64,000 nt of DNA from Acanthochlamys bracteata (lineage: Eukaryota; Streptophyta; Magnoliopsida; Pandanales; Velloziaceae). The position numbers and the translations under genes were made by a program. The DNA lies in contig CM034132.1 in NCBI GenBank assembly GCA_019914995.1, forward strand, positions 7,053,524-7,117,523, in the 5' to 3' direction. The notes under the pieces are model-generated. The model saw only the letters and a program-made list of their open reading frames with translations. It had not been told where the DNA came from and did no database searches. This document shows, one piece after another, positions 11,831-23,643 of this stretch. The first letter of the stretch is position 1; every line of letters starts with the position of its first letter.

Positions 11831-12001
11831 ATCCTAAGCCGTCATACATAATCAATCAAATTCAAAGGTGTCAACCTAGAGTCTTTTCCCTATTGTGTTT
11901 AATGTAGTAAAAACAATTGTGTTTATTCCCTATCATGAGATTTGACTGTTTCTCTTTATTCAAAAACTTTTCATTTCTCATTATGCAGCCCTCTAGTACG
12001 T

Positions 12002-12811
12002 TGCGATGGTAATATATAATTCGATTCAAAAATTTAATCTAAAATTAACTCATTTTAATCAAATTATAAATGATAATTTTGATTCATATAAATTTATACA
12101 TTAGATTGTGGTTAGATAAATTTAATCGAATTATTAAATATGTTAATTCGAAATTAAATTATTATTTTATAAAAATAAATAACTTTTTTTTGAATTTTTT
12201 TATAGTACAATAAAATTTTATAAAAATAAAGAAAGAATCGATAATAGTATAAATTATTAGAATTATATTATATTTAGAATTACTAAACTTACTTTTATAA
12301 TTATATTTTACTTATAAAATAATACAACATGAGAGTTATAATATTATTGAAAATATTACTATATATGGGTATTTTTAATAAAGAATTTTGGATTTTGTAA
12401 AAAGATTTTTTAAAATTTTTTTATCTAAAGTATTACCATATATCTATAATTATAAAATTTTCAGATATCACTATATATTTTAAAAATTAAAAAATTTTTG
12501 AAATATTGTAAAGATTGATAAAATATTAGAAAATATATATTTTGACGGGCACTAACCAGATATTTTCACCAAAAATACTATACAATATTTATTCCAAAAT
12601 GATTTATAACTTCACTCAGGCTTAAAAGTATAGAAACAAATTTGATTATTAAATATATCGACTAAAATTTTGACATAGTAATTAAGTAGGTTAGATTAGG
12701 ATTGAAAATTTTGACCTATATAAATTTATTATTGGGTTAAGATTGAACGTATTGACCTAATTATTAAATGAATCGATGAAAATTAATATATCAATTTAAA
12801 TTGCCACCCCT
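12002..12811. mobile_element. hAT-like MITE, copy 2
   Basis: An 810-bp AT-rich element. The left end TGCGATGGTAATATATAATT resembles the hAT terminus TAGGGGTGGCAATATATGA found at 52695, and the right end ATTGCCACCCCTA is its inverted counterpart. Subterminal regions carry repeated GATTATTAAATA/GAAATTAAA-like motifs as in hAT copies 52695–58008 and 20900–23635. No clear 8-bp target duplication flanks it. It has no coding capacity and would depend on a transposase encoded elsewhere. Its core is duplicated at 9675–10290. Confidence 0.6.
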
Positions 12812-13267
12812 ACCTATACACAATCAGGTTATATTTTTATTATATCTATATAAACTTTTTTCTAAAAAATTACTTTCTCATAATTTTTATATTCATCATT
12901 TATTTTGTATATTCAAAAACTATTATAAAAATTGATTTCTATAAAAATACACATTTCGCGAAAAAAAGACGATGAAAAGCTAAATATTTGAAAAGAGAAG
13001 CTAAATATTTGCTATTCTCGGTTTCTAATCTTTGTCTTACAATTATGGGGTATTTATTTTAAGATAAACTCATTTTTTAAAAATAAATTAAAAACTAAAA
13101 TATATAATTCAAAATAAAATTTTATATTTGTTTGTTTGAAAACTAATATTTAAAATTGAAATTTAGAAAATTAAATGTTTGATAAAAAATTATTTTAAAT
13201 TATTATTTATTTTTATATTAAAAATAAGTTTGAAAAAAAGTGTTGGGTGGGCTAGTTAACAAACATT
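12812..13267. other. AT-rich intergenic DNA, possible MITE
   Basis: 13030–13250 resembles the CGTTTGG-type AT-rich elements in composition, with long runs of AAAATAAA/TTTTAAA words, but I cannot define its ends. The remainder shows nothing supportable. Confidence 0.3.
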
Positions 13268-14138
13268 TAGGCTATGTTTAGATTATAGTTATGGATGGAA
13301 AGGGAAGGTGAAGTTAACATATTCTCCATCTCGACTCATATTTGACCACTACGCACCAAATTGGAGAATATGTTTAATATTTACTTATAACTATTCTATA
13401 GTTAAACTCTCACTAGAATCGAAGCAAATTTACTTCCCTTTTTATTATTGCTTTCTTTTTTTTATTATTACTTTATTTTTAATATTAATTTATAATTTAA
13501 TGTTTTATTTTTAATTTCATATTTTAAATTAAAACATGATATTTTTTATTATAATAATTTAAGATTTTTATATTTATTCAGTTTTAATTAATTGTAATTG
13601 GTAGAAAAAATAATAAAATATTTATAATTGATATAATTTTAGATTAATGTAAAAAAATTAATGTAAAAGTTAATGTTTATTTTTATTTAATATTTTTAAA
13701 TTAAAACATGATATTTTTATTGTAATAATTTAAAATTTTTATATTATTTAATTTTAATTAATTTAGTTAGTTTTAATTGGTAGAGAAAATAATAAAATCA
13801 TATAATTAATTTTATATTTAATATTGATATAATTTTAGATTAATATAAACAATTAATTTAAAAGTTATATTACTAAAGTTTATTTAAATTTATATTATAA
13901 ATTAGTTAAAGTTATACAAAAGTTATATCAATATAAATAAAAAAGAATATTATTTTTTTTATAAAAAATTTATTTTTATTACTCATTTATTTATCCATGT
14001 ATTCAAATATAATTAATTAATTTTTTTACCATATATCCAAAAATTATAAAATTAATTAACTATATTTTTTTTATCCATTCTCTCGTTAACTCTTTTATTT
14101 TATTCTTATTTTTTATTTATGAATCCACACATATCCTC
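13268..14138. mobile_element. 870-bp AT-rich terminal-inverted-repeat element
   Basis: The left end TAGGCTATGTTTAGATTATA and the reverse complement of the right end (TGAGGATATGTGTGGATTCA) are similar over about 25 bases and also resemble the left end of 20043–20515. The interior is extremely AT-rich. A 170-bp internal duplication is visible: similar TTAAAACATGATATTTTT segments occur near 13531 and 13703. The open frame at 13308–13514 is low-complexity and not believed. No target duplication is certain, so the superfamily is unassigned. Confidence 0.5.
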
Positions 14139-15290
14139 AGTAATGCTTAAAAAAGACCATGAAAAAAGTAGATAAAACTTGATGCCTTAGGCATTTTCTT
14201 TACAATAATTATTTTTTAAAGCGCAGTATCTAGAATCCTTGGCATTTTTCAAAATAACATCACAGATAACATCGTTGAGCAATCTTTATATTTATATTAG
14301 ATATGACTTTTACAATATTCTAAACTTTTTCAGCATAAAAAGGTAAGTTATAATATTACAAAATGTTTTTAATATAAAAAATATATATTATACATTATAA
14401 AATAATTTGTGTATATAATTAGAAAATTTTCTGAAAATGTTAACAAAATTTGTTGATTTCTGTCGAGCTAAAAGTTAAAACCAGTCGACTTCTGTGTCAA
14501 CAACACTTGTGACTGCTCATGACTCGGTACTCTCCAAAGTACCACTTCTGTGTCAACAACACCTTTGACTAGAAAAATACCACTTATCCTTTCATAACAT
14601 TTTTTATTTTTACTGCTATTAGATGGAGGTGATGTTTGATAGAAATTTTCAATCTTTGTTTAATCTTTTATGATTCTAGATAAAATAAAAAATATAAAAA
14701 ATACAAAAGCTTATTCGTAAAATTTATATTATTCCTTAATTATTACTTTTTTAAAAACTTATTTTTAAAAAATTTATAGAATGTCTTTGTTTAAAAATAT
14801 TGCTAGTAGCTTTTGGAAACGATATTCTGGTATTATATTTCTTTTTCTAAAGTTCAAAGCTGGTGATTAGAAAAGTTAGGACCCATTTTAAGATGCTAAA
14901 ATTTTTGTGCTTTTAAAGTAAAGCTATTTTAAATTACTGTAAGCAGTTGTAGAACTTTTGTTATAAAAATAATTTTATGCTGAAAAGTGTTTAGATAAAT
15001 TTTTACTTTATCATACTTTTTAATGGTAAAAACTGAATGAAATGTTTGAATAAGTTTATACTTATTTCTGTATGAAATATATAATGATTTGAATATCCTT
15101 AAATACATAGTAATAGATATATTATAATATTTTTAATTCTTTTATATATATTATTTTTTTAATTTTAATAATTTTATTATGTAAAAATTATATAAATAAT
15201 TAGTTATATCAATATTTATAAATTTATTAACAAACTATATTATTGATATCAATTAATAATTAAATTTGAATAATATCAATCAATAAACTC
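14139..15290. other. Intergenic, AT-rich, no supported gene
   Basis: AT-rich non-coding DNA. A short duplicated phrase, ACTTCTGTGTCAACAACAC, occurs near 14488 and 14545, about 57 bp apart. Nothing else can be assigned. Confidence 0.4.
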
Positions 15291-16275
15291 TTAGAAATTA
15301 TCATAAAGGGGGCAGCAAGATTAGATAATAATTTCTCAAAAATCAAGATAGGGTCAGTGGCAAACATATTGAAATTTACCCCAAAATTCATTACTTGTCA
15401 GTACGGATAACCAACAATCCCTCAAAATTCATTACTTGTCAGTACGGATAATCAATAATTCCTCAAAATTTATCATTGAGTCAGTAAGGGTAAGCATAGG
15501 CAACAACATCTCAAAAAATTAATCCAGCCCAGGAAAAATAGACAAAAATTCCTAAAAAATTATCATAGGGGCATCAAGTGTAAACATAGACAACAATATC
15601 TAAAAAATTAATACATGCCAGTAAGGATAGCCAGCATTTCCTCAAAAATCATCATAGGGACAGTAAGGATAAGTATAAATAATAACCAAACATATTTGGT
15701 TAAGATAAGTGTATCATCCATTCCACTATCATGATATCATTAACTATCAAGCTAGACAAACATCTTATTCAAGGTAACAATTCCTATCATACCATCTAAA
15801 AGGGGGTGCAAGATAATAAGGCAACAAAATATCTAATTTTAGCAATGTATAAGACAACAAATTCTCAGATATCATCATAGGGATAGCAATACTATGCAAT
15901 AATCCCTCAAAAAATAAGATAGGATCAATTAAGGCAAGTGTAGGTAAATATATTTCAAGATTCATTACTGGGCAGAAAGGATAGCCAATAATGCTTCAAA
16001 AATTGTCATAAGGGCAGCAAGTATAAGCATAGGCAATAACATATCAAAATTAATACATGTCAATAAGGATAGCCAATATTTTCTAAAAAATTATCATAGG
16101 GCCAGAAAGGATAAGTATAGATAATAACCAAATATGTTTGATTAAGATAATTGTAGCATCTATTCCACTAATATGTTATCATTAATTATCAAGCTAGACA
16201 AATATCTTATTTAAAATAACAATCCCTACCATACCGTCCAAAGGGGTTGCAAGGCTAAGCATAGGCAACCAAACA
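15291..16275. repeat. Harbinger-family internal repeats, second location
   Basis: Units such as GGCAGCAAG, AAGTATAAATAATAACC and CTATCAAGCTAGACAAACAT match the array at 2936–7190. The landmark ACCATCTAAAAGGGGGTGCA (15790) and its partner near 16230 are about 445 bp apart, against about 600 bp in copy A. A roughly 50-bp phrase containing AATTCATTACTTGTCAGTAC is tandemly duplicated at about 15386–15480. Units here are more diverged and fewer than in copy A. Confidence 0.85.
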
Positions 16276-17311
16276 TCTCCTTTTAGTATTGTTCAAAAGT
16301 AGTACACAAGAACAAAAATGGCTGTGCAAAGCTAGTGAATGCATTTATACCGTAATGGAGAGAAGCTCGAATGAATTTTCTATGAAAGATAGCATATACA
16401 ATAATACTTTTGCACAAAGTAGTCTAAACATGTCAAGTAAAGAAAAAACATGAATTAAAAATACAATATGAATTTTGACAATAATACTTTTAGTTTCACT
16501 GTTAAACCGAGAGAGGAACAACAACACATATAAGCACTCATAATATGCAAAAACTATATGAATTGCATGCACAAACACTCATCATCTGCAAGCACTACTT
16601 GAGAAAAAAATAACAACCACTACAAATCATTATAAAAAACAACTCATCATTAGCACTGTAAACCAAGAACAAAAAAATAAGCTATATACGCCGAAACAAA
16701 TAGAGAACGAACACACATGCCATACACACTCAAAAATCACTATACCGTTTACTGTTAAAATCGTTATTGTTAACAAAAAAAAAAAAGAGAAAACAAACTA
16801 AAAAATGCGGCTAGAAATCTTATCAGATCAAGAGAAGATACGGCTAGAAGAGCTTACTAAAGAAAATCCAAAACAAAAACGAGATCGAGATCGGCCGGAC
16901 GAAGAGGTCAGACAAAACGAGACCAAGATCGGTGTCGGAACAAAGAAATGCTTAGCTTTTTAGCGGTATGAGACGGAGAAAATAAGAGTCATCAGTTTGT
17001 TTACCGGAGACGAAGAGATCATCATCGTCGGAAATCAAAATCGTCCGAGAGAGCTAGGGTTTCAAGAGTGGAGCGGCGTAGAACGAAGGATGCAGAACGA
17101 AGAAATAAAAATGATGCGGTGAATTGGAAACGGTAAAACAATTTATATAATATAGTAATTTTACAAACTTATCATGAAAATTATAGTCATTTCGTAAGGT
17201 GCCAGAAAAGCTCCTGGTGCTTTTCTTTGAAAGCATCTCTAATACAACTGTTGAAAGCACCTTGAAGCAGCTTAAAGCTAATTCATTGAAACACTCAATT
17301 CACTATTTTTT
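16276..17311 (-). other. Harbinger copy B leader region
   Basis: 16276–16800 is AT-rich. Its open frames (for example 16345–16578) have no recognisable domain. 16860–17130 on the minus strand is a pyrimidine-rich leader with CGATCTC/CCGATC words, parallel to 7820–8050 in copy A. It is followed by the GAAAGCACC and AAAAGCACC motifs that also occur near the ends of copies A and C. Confidence 0.5.
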
Positions 17312-17341
17312 GCTTTTCCGAACTCGCAGCCAAACGGGGCC
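17312..17341 (-). repeat. Terminal inverted repeat of Harbinger copy B
   Basis: Read on the minus strand it starts GGCCCCGTTTGGCTGCGAGT. It shares the TTTGGCTG core with the terminus of copy A at 8253, and the outside flank begins TTA. Confidence 0.75.
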
Positions 17342-17628
17342 TTAAAAGAACATCTGAAGAGAACGTATTCCATTGTCTTTGCGTTGTCCTAATTTAATAT
17401 ATGAAGTGATTTTGAAATTAAACCTTTCTAAAAAAATATTTTTATTTATAAAAAATAAGTTATTCTTTTATAAATATAATAAAAATAAATAATAAAAAAA
17501 TTATTATGTAAAATTTTTTATATTTTTAAATATTTACACAAATATTTTAAAAAATTATAAAATATGTTAAAAATATAACCTACAAAACTAAAAATGATTT
17601 TTTTGAATAAAATATCAAACGCCAAAAT

Positions 17629-17892
17629 AGAGATCGTTTGGAAAAGCTTTTCCTAAAAGCTGATTATCATTTTTCTATTTTACATTTTTTAATATACTTT
17701 TTTATAAGTATATAGAGAATTTATTCAAAAATTTAGAAAATATAGAAAAATTCTACGTAATAAGATCTTCTTATTGCTTATTTTTATTATTTTTTTGAGA
17801 TAAAAAAATAGAGCTAGTTTTTAAAAAAAGATAAAAATACCTTCTTATTTAAAAAAAAAATTATTTTATAAGCACTCCCAAACGTCCCCTTC
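17629..17892. mobile_element. 264-bp AT-rich MITE with CGTTTGG inverted ends
   Basis: The left end AGAGATCGTTTGGAAAAGCT and right end AGCACTCCCAAACGTCCCCT are imperfect inverted repeats. The interior is AT-rich and non-coding. A neighbouring segment, about 17400–17622, has a similar composition and ends ATCAAACGCC, so two members of the family may lie side by side. Confidence 0.6.
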
Positions 17893-20042
17893 AATTATCT
17901 TATAGGTAAAACACCTGTTGTCGGAAATTCATTTTCAAATATGGTGTATGTTACCAACACAATACTATAAAACCCAAACTTTATACTTGTTAAATTCTAC
18001 TACTTCAGACATGTATTCATAAAATTATCTAGAAATGTTTGGTATAATATTCAGTTTGGATAACAAATCTTTATATATATATAGATTCGAATATAGAAGT
18101 ATATATTGCAGAAATTTAGTTAATATCTTTACGTATATCTTCTTGTTTTTTTTTGTTATTCTATTATAGCTCTTTTGAGATAATCTAAAGAGTAAAAAAT
18201 GAACTTATATTATTTGGTTGTGGGATGTTGGCTATTATCTGTACACGCGAGAAAATCACTGTAAATGGTACACTAAATTAGGATCCGATTTTTACAAATT
18301 CATATTTGCATTAGCGCACTTCATATTATCAATTGAAAAAATGGGCTATTGTTTGGCTAAGAGCGTGTTTCAAATGCCCGTAATTGAATTTCGTGAAAGC
18401 GAAAAATAGAAAGTAAAGAGTATTAAAAAATAAAGTAGAAATAAAGTTCAATATTTGTGTTTTAATAATTTTTAGAAGTGTATTGAAAATTAAAAAATTT
18501 GATTACATTAGAAAATGTGCAAATAAAAATTAAAATTATAGTTCTGAATGTAAAATAGAATTCTAAATTATTTATTTAATAGAAACATATAAATTGTTCG
18601 CTAAGTAAGATGACTTAATATACTTACTTACACAATAGGGCCTCTCATTTAGTTTAAAACTGATCGCTGCAGACTCCTGTCTGTTTTCTCCAAACGTGGG
18701 TCATTTGAGTTTTATTCTCAACCGCCGACCGAATTATACAAAAATATAATCAAATTTATACATATAGAAATTATACAATATATTATTTGTTTGTTTCTAA
18801 AAATTTAAAGAATTTTAAAAGTAATATGTTATATAACTATAAATATAGGATCCAGGAGAACCAAACTTAAGCGGTTTGACCACAAAGATTTCAAATGTTT
18901 CTCAGTGCAAGATATGTATCTTCTTCACTATTGTCGGTGAATATAACTGATTTTTAAAACTAGTTCTTGGCATCCAAATCCTCGAAGAAAATTACTCATT
19001 GGGAAAAATTTTGAAGAACCAAGATCTACAGAAGCTTACTGCAAAGGGAGCAAAGAAGAATGATTGCCAGAACAGTCACAAATTCGTTCAGAAACGAATT
19101 ACTTCAAGGACCGATGTTTATGCTAGAACGCGTACTCTGGATGCGTTGCTTGGTAAGATCAGTGGAACAAGCTATTATGCTAATGGTGTTAATGGACGAA
19201 AGTACTTATTGCCTGCACTCTTTGGTCCCAAACCATGTACTTGTTGTACTCTTGTTTAAGTAGCTACCTACCAGATTATAACATTAAATTCATAGTTAGA
19301 AATTAGACAAGTAGTGTAATTCTTTCATTTTTTGTTTTATTTAAGTAGCTACCAAGCATTCCCGGAGGAGCGGGGAGGAGCAGCGAAGCCGGATCGGAGC
19401 TGGCGAAGATCGAGCTCGAGTAGCAAATAGATCTACGGTTCAGAGTCACGATCGAACTCAAGCAGCAACCAATGTGACGAAGGCGTTTAGACATCAAAGA
19501 AGTGTAGCCGACATAGCAACGACGGATCAAATGACGGAGTAGTGACGATCGAACCCTAGAGGAGAAACGAATGCATTGAGGAAAAAACAAAGAATTGAAC
19601 TCTATGAGTTTAATAAACCTTTTGTTTTTTATCACATTTGGATTGATGCGTTAGTCCAGATTGATAGCATGGACGGGTCATTTATAGACCCGGATCAGTT
19701 AATCGTCAGGATCGGATCATTCTGAACTGTCTGATTCGGATATGATAATTATGATTATCAAAGGATTATTCTGGAATAGTTTTAGATGTATTTTAGTCAA
19801 TTGTGTTATTAGTTTGGACTAAGCTGGTACATATGCTGATTTGAGTAAAGAATTAGAAAACTGTATAGATATATGCGGAAATAGGGTGATCTAAGTTTGG
19901 TTGGTATATATTTTTCAAAACATTTAAGATGAAAGCAATCTATAATAGTTGAAAAAGTCTACCTAGTGTTTCTAGAATTACCAATTTCCTCATAACTTTC
20001 TCTAAGTATGTGCTCACAACATTACAGTTTTTTTAATTACTT
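17893..20042. other. Intergenic, no firm gene
   Basis: Mostly AT-rich DNA with a more balanced patch at 18990–19700. There, two overlapping plus-strand frames (18999–19259 and 19060–19263) and one minus-strand frame (19303–19635) are open, but I recognise no domain. The phrase TAAGTAGCTACC occurs twice, at about 19258 and 19342. A host gene fragment or decayed TE cannot be excluded. Confidence 0.35.
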
Positions 20043-20515
20043 TAGGGGTATGTTTGGATTCATACTTAAGAAATAAGAGTAGAAGGACGGATAGGAAAGA
20101 ATAGTTAATTAATTTTACGATGTTTGGATCTATGGTAAGGATAACAAATTAACTATGTTTAAGTACATAGATAAATGAATGAGTAATGGAAGTAAATTTT
20201 TCATAAAAGACTTAAATGTCCTTTCTTATTTACATTAATATTACTTTATTTAATATAATTTCAACTAATTTATTAATATTATTTTAAATAAAATTTATTA
20301 ATATAACTTTTAAATTAATTTTTAATATTAATATAAATTTATATTAATTATTGAATATAAAAAATAATTATATTATTCTTTCTGCCAAATAAAATTAAAT
20401 AAATAAAAATTTTTAATTATTATAATAAAAAATAACATGTATTAATTTAAAAAATATTAAATAAAAAATAAATATGAATTAAAAATTGATATTAAATTAA
20501 GTTAAATATTAAATT
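20043..20515. mobile_element. Partial AT-rich terminal-inverted-repeat element
   Basis: It begins TAGGGGTATGTTTGGATTCA, the same terminus type as the two ends of the element at 13268–14138, and has the same AATTTATTAATAT-rich interior. A matching far end is not seen before gypsy gag sequence begins near 20518, so it is probably truncated. Confidence 0.45.
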
Positions 20516-20899
20516 AGATGACAATGGAGAGACCAACATCCGCTACAACAGGATCACCTAAATCTTCTGTATCACTACAATACAGTCATATGAAAACAGA
20601 TCTCCAAACAGCATCACCACCCTTCAAAACTCAAGGCAACTACCCTAAACAAGCACCAGAATTATATGACATCTATGGATGCACGACTAACAACTTATCC
20701 CACCAACTTGCAAGAATCAATTCGGATTTCATAGGGATGCAAAGGTTCATGAGCTCGACGTGATGAAACCAATTAGAACTTACCCCTTCAACTTGGGCAT
20801 CATCTCCGTGCCTCAATAATACATACACCAGGTAAATACCTCAATATACTGTCCCCACACCCGTGCTCACCACAACAAATACTCAACCAATATATGCTA
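20516..20899 (+). pseudogene. Gypsy gag, 5' part (before the hAT insertion)
   Basis: A Pro/Gln/Ser/Thr-rich frame opens at the ATG near 20518 and runs to a stop at 20763. Its polar, low-complexity composition suits the linker that precedes the gag core in plant gypsy elements, but it has no diagnostic motif. Its identity rests on position: after removing the hAT element it continues into recognisable gag sequence. Confidence 0.45.
20892..20899. repeat. Target-site duplication of hAT copy B, left
   Basis: ATATGCTA. An identical 8-bp copy lies at 23636–23643 on the other side of the element. Eight base pairs is the hAT superfamily length. Confidence 0.88.
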
Positions 20900-23635
20900 T
20901 ATAGGTGCCAAAATAGTCGAGCCGATCCCATTATCCATGTTGGATCGAGATGGTTCAGGTACAAATTTTTAGACCCGGTTCGGCCCATTTGTTTGTTATT
21001 TATTTATTTAAAATAAAAAATTAAAAAACTTAAAAAAATAACTTCAAAAATTATTAATAAATTATAAAAAATTACAAATTTGAATATATATTTAAGTATA
21101 TATTTTTATTTGTACTTGAAATATTTTATTTAAAAATAATTTTTGAAATTGTTTAGTCAAATCTTTATTGTGAGTTGTATACCGCATTCTTTGAACTGCA
21201 AGCTTCCAGTTTTTCAGACAAGTTAGCACTTCAATCATGTCACCAGTAGGTTGTATTCTCCGTTTTTCAATTATTCTTCCTGTCGTACTAAATGCCGATT
21301 TGAAGACACTGTTGAGACAATAATAGTCAAAGTATTATGTGCTAATTGAAAGAGTATTGGATGTGTTGTTGAATGTGTCTTCCACCAGTTCAAAATATTA
21401 TAATTTTCTGAGTTTTTTTCGTCTTTACATTGACGGTATCTCCTTCAAAATATTTGTTCTAGTCCGAATAAGATTGCATACTGCTTGGAAATGAAGATGA
21501 TGTTGAACTTGAGTTAGACTTGATGAAGATAAAAAACTAATTGATCATTTTTTTTCTTATCTTGATGAGTTTGTGCCGTTGTCGCTTGTTGTTATTGATT
21601 TCTCTAATTATTAAACCTAACTTCATAAAGATTATAAACTTCGTACAGTTTATTACGAGCGTTAGTTATTTGTAATTAAATATCGGAAACATCTAAACAC
21701 ATACCAATATATGTAAGAGTATTAGAAAAATCACAAATTTAAAAATTGATCTGTTATAATTGACTTGTTACATGTGAGTGTAACATAGTAGTTATATTAA
21801 AAATTGAATGTAAAACTAATGGAGAAATATGATAGTAAACATCAGATAATAAAGCCGTAGCATCATAAAAAGTTTTTAAAAACTTTATAAGTTTTTTCAG
21901 CAATAATCCAATGAGTTTCAGTAAATATGTTATTTCCCATCTTTATATTATAAAAAACAAAAGCATATTTTTATAATTTAAAATACTTTTTGACATTAAA
22001 TAATTAGAATTCAATCTTACTACATATCAAAGTTGAACTTCGAGTTTCAGATGTTCTGCTATGCATTATCTCTTAATTTCAGCTAAACGTTAATTTGAAC
22101 TAGTATTCAAAAAATAGCAAAACGAATATCATTAATTTGTTCACTTACTATCTGAATACCTTATTGTACGATCAAGTTGATAATATGGCAAGCACAACGT
22201 TGATATAGTAAAATTTCTCCAATGTATGAGCTTAGCAAAAAATCGAATTGTTTTGATATTTGCTAAAACATTATCTAGTGTGATAGAGACAATGTGATTG
22301 CGTATACCCCATTATTTAACTACATTTATAATGCTATTTTGTCCAGAAATATTTTTATCATAATGTGTGGAATCAATAAGTCTAAAGCTAATAATTCTTT
22401 TTTGCATAATTATTGTGAATCTAAATAATGTGCAACAATATTCAAATAATCTTGTTTAGTTTTACCGCTCCAAATATCAGATGTTAACATAATAGAATTA
22501 TTAAATGAACTTAATTCAAATTTTAATATAGTGCGTATTTTATTGTGATAAATAATAATATAATTTATAGTAGTTGTTATACTAACTTTTTGAAATTGTA
22601 CACAATATGTTTTTCATAAAAAGATGACTCACCAAAATTAATTAGTAAATTCATATCTCAAATCATACGGAGAAGGAGATTATCTAACTACATTAAGAAT
22701 TATAAGACCAATTATTTACTGAACCATCTGTATTGAATTTAGGTTGAGTTTGTAAAGACTCCCTTTCGATTTTTTTTAAAGCATATTTTTTACCATATGC
22801 TATTAAATGTTGCGTTCTTGCATTAGAATTAACAGTTAAGCTTTTTGCAAAACTTATATTTCGTTATTTTTTATTTAGTACCATCACTTTGCACTGTATA
22901 TTCGGCGATGAAATAATTTCAGGCTTCAGAAGTTGTGACTTTTGAACGTTTTATTTTTGTTGATATTGATGTTGAAACCGAACTACTTGCAACGCTCGAA
23001 ATTAGGGGACTTTGGTAGAGTCTTTGATGAAAACTTCTTCTTTGTATGGAAAAACTTCATCTCCAAATCTATCTCCTTCAAAGTTTGATCGTTCATGTCA
23101 TATTCAACCATATCAAGATTAATGACACAAATATTTGGTTCAATTTGAAGTAACAACTAAAATCTTTTGAGAATTGGAAAAATGTGAATTTAAAAGTAAA
23201 GTAAAAAAATATTTTTATAAATTTGTATGAGTTTGAGTTTAAGATTTAAGAATGAAAATTTGTTGTGTGAAAATTGAATGAAAGTTAAGATGTAATTTAT
23301 AGGCAAAAATGTGAAATAATGAATAAATAAAAGATTAAAAAAATAAAAGAAACTGCAGCGGTAGAAGCCAATAGATAATGGTCATGCTGACGTCAGCATG
23401 ACCGTTGTTTTTCTTTCTTTTTTTATCTGGTCACAAAGTCAATGTTGACCAATCAATATTTTACCGATAAATAGAATAATACCCGGGCAGATGGGCCGAT
23501 AAAGTTGGACCGATACTGCCTATAGGATCGTGCTAGGCTGGTCTTGTGACAGTTCACCAAGCTAGGCAGGCCAAGACCTAGGTTAATTGTGGGGCTGCGG
23601 GCCGACTCGTTTGGCCCGGCCTATTTTCACCTATA
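20900..23635 (-). mobile_element. hAT transposon (copy B) inserted in the gypsy element
   Basis: A 2736-bp element with left end TATAGGTGCCAAAATAGTCG and right end whose reverse complement starts TATAGGTGAAAATAGGCCGG, flanked by perfect 8-bp duplications (ATATGCTA). The subterminal regions are rich in GGCCCGGC/GGCCGA words. It carries a minus-strand transposase remnant with BED finger and C-terminal dimerisation segments. Terminal repeats and target duplication are intact although the gene is not. Confidence 0.9.
21190..23100 (-). pseudogene. hAT transposase (copy B), heavily decayed
   Basis: On the minus strand, near 22990–22830, the frame reads RSKVTTSEAWNYF-like sequence with a Cys–Lys–Lys motif and later ARTQHLIAYGKKYALK, the remains of an N-terminal BED zinc finger. 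Near 21400–21190 it reads NILNWWKTHSTTHPILFQL, then SAFSTTGRIIEKRR, then GDMIEVLTCLKNWK, the hAT C-terminal dimerisation region. Stops and frameshifts lie throughout. The catalytic middle is present only as AT-rich sequence in which I could not follow one frame. Not functional. Confidence 0.72.
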
Positions 23636-23643
23636 ATATGCTA
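23636..23643. repeat. Target-site duplication of hAT copy B, right
   Basis: ATATGCTA, identical to 20892–20899. Confidence 0.88.

Larger units (their letters stand above)
15291..17341 (-). mobile_element. PIF/Harbinger element (copy B), 5' end only
   Basis: In the same orientation as copy A. The right terminus at 17341 reads, on the minus strand, GGCCCCGTTTGGCTGCGAGT and is followed outside by TTA (17342–17344). Inside lie a TC-rich leader in minus orientation (about 16860–17130) and, from 15291 to 16275, the same subrepeats that make up the array of copy A. Neither ORF1 nor transposase is present: the left side ends abruptly inside the repeats near 15290. This is a deletion derivative. Confidence 0.78.

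Noticed and set aside
18999..19263. Small secreted or regulatory protein gene
   Set aside because: Two overlapping frames are equally open, no signal peptide or domain is recognisable, and no splice or promoter evidence supports either.
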